From Candidatus Competibacteraceae bacterium (GTDB lineage Bacteria; Pseudomonadota; Gammaproteobacteria; Competibacterales; Competibacteraceae), in assembly GCA_020445045.1 (NCBI GenBank), contig JAGRHI010000083.1, positions 29,099 to 37,646 on the forward strand: a DNA stretch of 8,548 nucleotides. Direction: 5' to 3'. This document shows positions 5,406 to 8,548 of this stretch, piece after piece. Under the pieces are notes generated by a model. The model ran no database searches and was not told where the DNA came from. It was given only the letters and a program-made list of their open reading frames with translations. The position numbers and the translations under genes were made by a program. Each line of letters starts with the position of its first letter. Position 1 is the first letter of the stretch.

Positions 5406-5446
5406 GGTCAGACTTTGACAACATCGGAGATACAAAAGACCTGACC
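5406..5446. repeat. Imperfect inverted repeat after the aminopropyltransferase gene
   Basis: GGTCAG followed by ACTTTG (5406-5417) faces CAAAAGAC followed by CTGACC (5433-5446). Six outer pairs are perfect and the inner part pairs with bulges. It begins 15 bases past the stop of the minus-strand gene ending at 5461. It may be a weak terminator or a REP-like intergenic repeat; there is no T-run after it. Confidence 0.4.
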
Positions 5447-5460
5447 ACGGCCTCTCGGTA

Positions 5461-6957
5461 TTACTGTGTTGCTTCTCGCCATTCCCGCTCGTAGTAATGC
5501 ACCAGAATCTGATTGTTGAGCCGATTGATGTCGGTGGTGACCGGTCCCATGTCCGGCGGGAAGCGCAGCAGGGTGGCGACGGTGTCGGGCGTCAGGAAAC
5601 GTAGGCCGGGCGGATAGTGGTCGGGCGCTTGCCAGGGTTGGCGCGTGGCCAGCGTAAAGCCCCATTCGCCGAACGCCGGCACGTAGGCGTGATAGGGCGT
5701 GGCGTGCAAGCCCACGCTTTCGATGGTGTGGACGATGCACCAGAACGACTGCCGGGCGTACAGCGGCGAAGTGGTTTGCACCGCCACCGCGCCGTGCGTC
5801 GCCAGATGCTTCTCCAGCAGCCGGTAGAAGACGTTGGTGTACAACCGACCCAGCGAGTAATTGGTGGGATCGGGGAAATCCACCACGATAAAGTCGAATG
5901 TGTCCTGATTTTTCTCCAGCCACTTGAAGGCGTCAGCATTGACGACCCTAACCTTGGGCGAGTTCAGGGCATTGGCGTTGAGCGGGGTCAGCAGGGGATG
6001 GGTGGCGAACAGCCGGGTCATCTCCGGGTCGAGGTCCACCAGGGTCACGCTTTCCACCGAGTCGTAACGCAGGATTTCCCGCACCGCCAACCCATCGCCG
6101 CCGCCCAGCACCAGCACCCGCCGCGCCCCCGGCACCGTGCTCAGGCCCGGATGCACCAGCGCTTCGTGATAGCGGTATTCGTCGCGGGCGCTGAATTGCA
6201 GGTTGCCGTTGAGAAACAGCCGCAGATCGTCCTTCCAGCGGGTCAACACAATGCGTTGGTAGGGCGAAGTGTGGGCGAAGACGATTTCATCGGCGTAGAG
6301 CTGTTCCTCGGCCAACGCGGTGATCCGGTCGGCGGCGACGAAGCCGGCGGCTAGCGCCAGAATGGCGGCGGCGCACTGACCGCGCAGCCAACGCAATTGC
6401 GGCAGTTGCGCGCGAAACAGCCACAGCGCCCAAGCCGCCACCAATACGTTGAGCAACCCGAACAGCAGGCTGGTACGGTTCAGGCCCAAATGCGGCGCCA
6501 GCAGGATCGGAAACAGCAGCGACACCGCCAGCGCGCCCAGATAATCCAGTGTCAGCACCTGCGACACCAAATCCTTGAAGGCGAACTGCTGCTTGAGAAT
6601 CCGCATGATCAGCGGAATTTCCAGACCGACCAGAATGCCGATGAGCAGCACCAGCGCGTACAGCGCCAGTTGGAAGGCACCCAGCCAGGCGAAGATCAAG
6701 AATAGAACCGGCGCGGAAAAGCCGCCCAACAGTCCCACCGCCAGTTCGATCTGAATGAAGCGGGCGATCAGGCCCCGGACCACGTAGCGCGATAGCCAGG
6801 AGCCGATCCCCATGGCGAACAGATAGGTACCGATGACGGTGGAGAACTGAGTCACCGAGTCGCCGAGCAGGTAACTGGCCAGTGTGCCGGCGATCAGTTC
6901 GTACACCAGCCCGCAGGAGGCGATGACGAACACCGAGACGAGGAGGGCGGGGGTCAA
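5461..6957 (-). CDS. Membrane-anchored spermidine synthase-like aminopropyltransferase
   Basis: 498 residues from a TTG start at 6957, chosen because GAGGAG lies 8 bases upstream and the protein then opens directly with its first membrane segment; a GTG at 7017 would add 20 non-membrane residues. Residues about 3-210 contain around seven hydrophobic segments (for example 4-26, 38-56, 68-90, 94-118, 138-155, 163-182, 195-210). Residues about 230-440 form a spermidine-synthase-type Rossmann domain: SPYQRIVLTRW (231-241), LNGNLQFSARDEYRYHEALVHP (249-270), the SAM-site GGGDG (285-289), VDLDP (307-311), NADAF (340-344) and VVDFPDP (358-364) with putative catalytic Asp360 and Asp363. In soluble SpeE the LNGNLQ position is usually DGxxQ, so Asn250 replaces an Asp. 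Known relatives are annotated as polyamine aminopropyltransferases, but the membrane-fused subfamily's true substrate is unclear. No speD is visible nearby. The TTG overlaps the upstream small ORF's TGA (TTGA), suggesting translational coupling. Confidence 0.85.
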   Translation of the reverse strand: MTPALLVSVFVIASCGLVYELIAGTLASYLLGDSVTQFSTVIGTYLFAMGIGSWLSRYVVRGLIARFIQIELAVGLLGGFSAPVLFLIFAWLGAFQLALYALVLLIGILVGLEIPLIMRILKQQFAFKDLVSQVLTLDYLGALAVSLLFPILLAPHLGLNRTSLLFGLLNVLVAAWALWLFRAQLPQLRWLRGQCAAAILALAAGFVAADRITALAEEQLYADEIVFAHTSPYQRIVLTRWKDDLRLFLNGNLQFSARDEYRYHEALVHPGLSTVPGARRVLVLGGGDGLAVREILRYDSVESVTLVDLDPEMTRLFATHPLLTPLNANALNSPKVRVVNADAFKWLEKNQDTFDFIVVDFPDPTNYSLGRLYTNVFYRLLEKHLATHGAVAVQTTSPLYARQSFWCIVHTIESVGLHATPYHAYVPAFGEWGFTLATRQPWQAPDHYPPGLRFLTPDTVATLLRFPPDMGPVTTDINRLNNQILVHYYEREWREATQ

Positions 6958-7250
6958 TGAAGCTGCTCCTCGATCCAATCCCAACGCTTTTCCTTGCTGT
7001 CGAAATCGCCGATGCACCCGTAATCATGCTTGCGGTAATCGAAGTGACCGAAGCGACTGTCGTAGTCGCGGCTGGGCGCGTAAGCCCGCGGATGGAACGT
7101 GAAGGCGTCCACCTCGCTTACGGTCACGCGGCTTGCCGCATCGTCACCGAACAACGTTTGCTGGAAGGCTTTATTCACGATCTGTTTGCGCAAGTCCCAG
7201 TGCTACGCCGGTGCCACGTTGCGGAGAAATTCAGGACAATATGTAATCAT
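6954..7250 (-). pseudogene. Small ORF broken by an in-frame amber codon, upstream of the aminopropyltransferase
   Basis: A minus-strand frame opens with ATG at 7250, reads MITYCPEFLRNVAPA, meets TAG at 7205-7203, and then continues open for 82 codons to TGA at 6956-6954. Apart from that one codon it would be a 98-residue protein. Past the TAG the protein looks natural ('HWDLRKQIVNKAFQQTLFG', 'FGHFDYRKHDYGCIGDFDSK', 'RWDWIEEQLH'). Its TGA overlaps the TTG start of the next gene and it encodes that gene's ribosome binding site, so it behaves like the first gene of a coupled pair. The TAG could be a nonsense mutation, a sequencing error, or the mark of a restart at the TTG at 7193, though no ribosome binding site precedes that. 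The segment FDYRKHxYxxIGDF resembles C-terminal parts of some type III restriction/helicase proteins; this is a weak impression, so a remnant of such a gene is the alternative. Confidence 0.45.
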
Positions 7251-7333
7251 CGCTAAAAACTCTAACTATTTGAACGGGTAGGATTTCATAAACATGTGGT
7301 CATTTCAAGAAAAGCCAGTAAAACCGTTCCCGC

Positions 7334-7350
7334 CTTAAGTTTTCCTTAAG
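7334..7350. other. Short hairpin between the divergent genes
   Basis: CTTAAG-ttttc-CTTAAG gives a 6-bp stem with a 5-base loop, each arm itself palindromic. It lies in the 193-base region between the two divergent reading frames and could be an operator for a dimeric regulator or a weak terminator; neither is shown. Confidence 0.3.
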
Positions 7351-7368
7351 CATTGCTGAGAACAATGT

Positions 7369-7429
7369 GCGCAACGATGGGGATGGGATGTATCCGATCC
7401 CGAAACCGAATTGATCATTTTCGTTGCGC
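7369..7429 (+). promoter_or_regulatory. Inverted repeat in the leader of the Deg protease gene
   Basis: GCGCAACGA (7369-7377) and TCGTTGCGC (7421-7429) are perfect 9-bp complements. The 3' arm ends two bases before the GAGG of the ribosome binding site (7432-7435). Inside, GGGAT (7380-7384) can pair with ATCCC (7397-7401). Folded in the mRNA, the stem would abut the ribosome binding site and might influence translation. The same repeat could instead be a DNA operator. Confidence 0.45.
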
Positions 7430-7443
7430 GAGAGGTGAACACG

Positions 7444-8548
7444 ATGCAACTCCCCAGCAAGCTCAAAAAACTGGCGATGGCGGTGGCGCTGGCGACCGGC
7501 GGCGCGGCCTTGGTGGCTTGCACCCTGCCGCCCGCGCTGGCGCTGGATGCGGCCCCACCGGCTCGGGTGGAAATGACCGTGCCGGATTTCAGCGCCCTGG
7601 TCGAGCAGAACGCGGCGGCGGTGGTGAACGTCACCGTGACCGGGAAAACCCAACCAACCATGGTTTGGCGTGGACGCGGCATGCCGGATCTGGATGACGA
7701 CCACAACCCGTTCGCGCCGTTCTTCAAACACTTCCCGATGCCACCCATGCCGCCGGGTCGCAAGGGCATGCCGACCCAGGGCATGGGTTCCGGCTTCATC
7801 ATCTCCACCGACGGCTATATCGTCACCAACCATCACGTGGTGGACGGCGCCGACAAGATCATGGTCAAACTGAACGACAAGCGCGAATTTCCGGCCAAGG
7901 TCATCGGCAGCGACCCGCGATCGGACATCGCGCTGTTGAAGATCGACGCCAGCGGCCTGCCGACCGTCACCGTCGGCGGCACTGACCATCTCAAGGTGGG
8001 ACAATGGGTCTTCGCCATCGGCGCGCCGTTCGGACTGGAACGCACTGCCACCAAGGGCATCGTCAGCGCCTTGGGCCGCGCGCTGCCGAACGACACCTAC
8101 GTGCCATTCATCCAAACCGACGTGCCGATCAACCCCGGCAACTCCGGCGGGCCGCTGTTTGATCTAAACGGCAAGGTGGTGGGCATCAACTCGCAGATCT
8201 TCAGTCGCAGCGGCGGTTACATGGGTCTATCGTTCGCCATTCCGGCCGATGTGGCGATGGACGTGGTCGCGCAACTCAAGAACGACGGCCACGTCACCCG
8301 TGGCTGGCTGGGTATCAGCTTGCAGGAAGTGACCCAGGATCTGGCGCGCTCGTTCGGGCTGGAGCAGCCGCGCGGCGCGCTGGTGGCGGATGTGACCGAG
8401 AATAGCCCCGCCGCGAAAGCCGGTCTGAAGGCGGGCGACATCATCACGGCCTACGACGGCAAGCCGATCAACGACAGCGCCGATTTGCCGCCACTGGTGG
8501 GGACCACCAAGCCCGGCGCCAATAAGGACTTGACCATCATCCGCGACG
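7444..8548 (+). CDS. Deg/HtrA family periplasmic serine protease (N-terminal part)
   Basis: The frame is open from ATG 7444 to the window edge: 368 residues, with the rest outside. GAGG (7432-7435) is 8 bases upstream. The N-terminus is a signal sequence (KLKK then a hydrophobic run) containing LVAC at 23-26, a fitting lipobox, and also a possible signal peptidase I site after 'ALA' (33). The trypsin-like domain has a complete triad: His131 in TNHHVVDGA, Asp161 in RSDIALLKI and Ser234 in NPGNSGGPL. A Pro/Met-rich loop (about 95-112) precedes 'GMGSGFIIS'. The first PDZ domain starts near 286 ('RGWLGISLQEVT') and runs to the edge; DegP/MucD relatives of about 450-480 residues carry a second PDZ. 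Such proteases degrade or refold damaged envelope proteins. The gene is transcribed away from the aminopropyltransferase gene. DegP, DegQ and MucD cannot be told apart here. Confidence 0.93.
   Translation, partial: MQLPSKLKKLAMAVALATGGAALVACTLPPALALDAAPPARVEMTVPDFSALVEQNAAAVVNVTVTGKTQPTMVWRGRGMPDLDDDHNPFAPFFKHFPMPPMPPGRKGMPTQGMGSGFIISTDGYIVTNHHVVDGADKIMVKLNDKREFPAKVIGSDPRSDIALLKIDASGLPTVTVGGTDHLKVGQWVFAIGAPFGLERTATKGIVSALGRALPNDTYVPFIQTDVPINPGNSGGPLFDLNGKVVGINSQIFSRSGGYMGLSFAIPADVAMDVVAQLKNDGHVTRGWLGISLQEVTQDLARSFGLEQPRGALVADVTENSPAAKAGLKAGDIITAYDGKPINDSADLPPLVGTTKPGANKDLTIIRD

Noticed and set aside
5415..5420. TTGACA on the plus strand as a -35 element
   Set aside because: No -10-like hexamer lies 16-18 bases downstream and no plus-strand gene follows.
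5617..6354. Plus-strand open frame opposite the aminopropyltransferase gene (245 codons)
   Set aside because: It is a shadow of the conserved minus-strand Rossmann domain; its Gln/His/Arg-rich protein has no family features.
7270..7298. TTGAAC as a -35 element for the Deg protease gene
   Set aside because: At the proper spacing the sequence is CATGTG, a poor -10; no convincing sigma-70 or sigma-E promoter was found in 7251-7443.
7300..8115. Minus-strand open frame opposite the Deg protease (271 codons)
   Set aside because: The plus strand encodes a complete catalytic triad and PDZ domain; the minus frame has no recognisable family and low-complexity composition.
1..8548. CRISPR array, tRNA, rRNA or intact insertion sequence
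   Set aside because: No regularly spaced repeats, no cloverleaf-like segment and no transposase were recognised on either strand.

Overview
This is a GC-rich chromosomal stretch that looks gammaproteobacterial. The assignment rests on a Kbp/YgaU-type BON-LysM protein, a YebE-type DUF533 protein, a TelA/SPFH gene pair, a DegP/MucD-type protease and a textbook gammaproteobacterial Pho box. A Uma2-family gene and a possible intron-like GC-rich RNA region would suit an environmental lineage, for example Competibacter-like bacteria, but that is a guess from memory.

Layout. (1) Positions 1-3189, plus strand: the C-terminal part of a TelA-family protein, then an SPFH protein with a C-terminal GYF_2-like domain, a BON-LysM protein of the potassium-binding Kbp type, and a DUF533/TerB-like protein with a glycine-rich tandem repeat. 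These four read as one envelope or stress module. (2) 3304-3876, plus: a Uma2-family putative nuclease. (3) 3877-4150: no convincing gene, but an unusually structured GC-rich stretch with a perfect 12-bp inverted repeat, nested hairpins and a 10-bp tandem duplication. (4) 4171-5256, minus: a secreted metallophosphoesterase of clearly lower GC than its surroundings, preceded by a perfect Pho box (5333-5350) in the position of a -35 element and a -10-like hexamer. This is the most informative regulatory signal in the window. Near-identical inverted 14-mers (3919-3932 and 5396-5409) bracket it. (5) 5461-6957, minus: a membrane-anchored spermidine-synthase-like protein. Its TTG start overlaps the stop of a small ORF (6954-7250) that carries an in-frame amber codon. 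(6) 7444 to the window end, plus: the start of a Deg/HtrA serine protease with one PDZ domain visible, preceded by a leader with a 9-bp inverted repeat that ends next to its ribosome binding site.

How the parts may work together: regions 1 and 6 fit envelope-stress and periplasm maintenance. Region 4 is a phosphate-starvation gene, probably acquired, for releasing phosphate outside the cytoplasm. No CRISPR array, tRNA, rRNA or intact transposase was seen.
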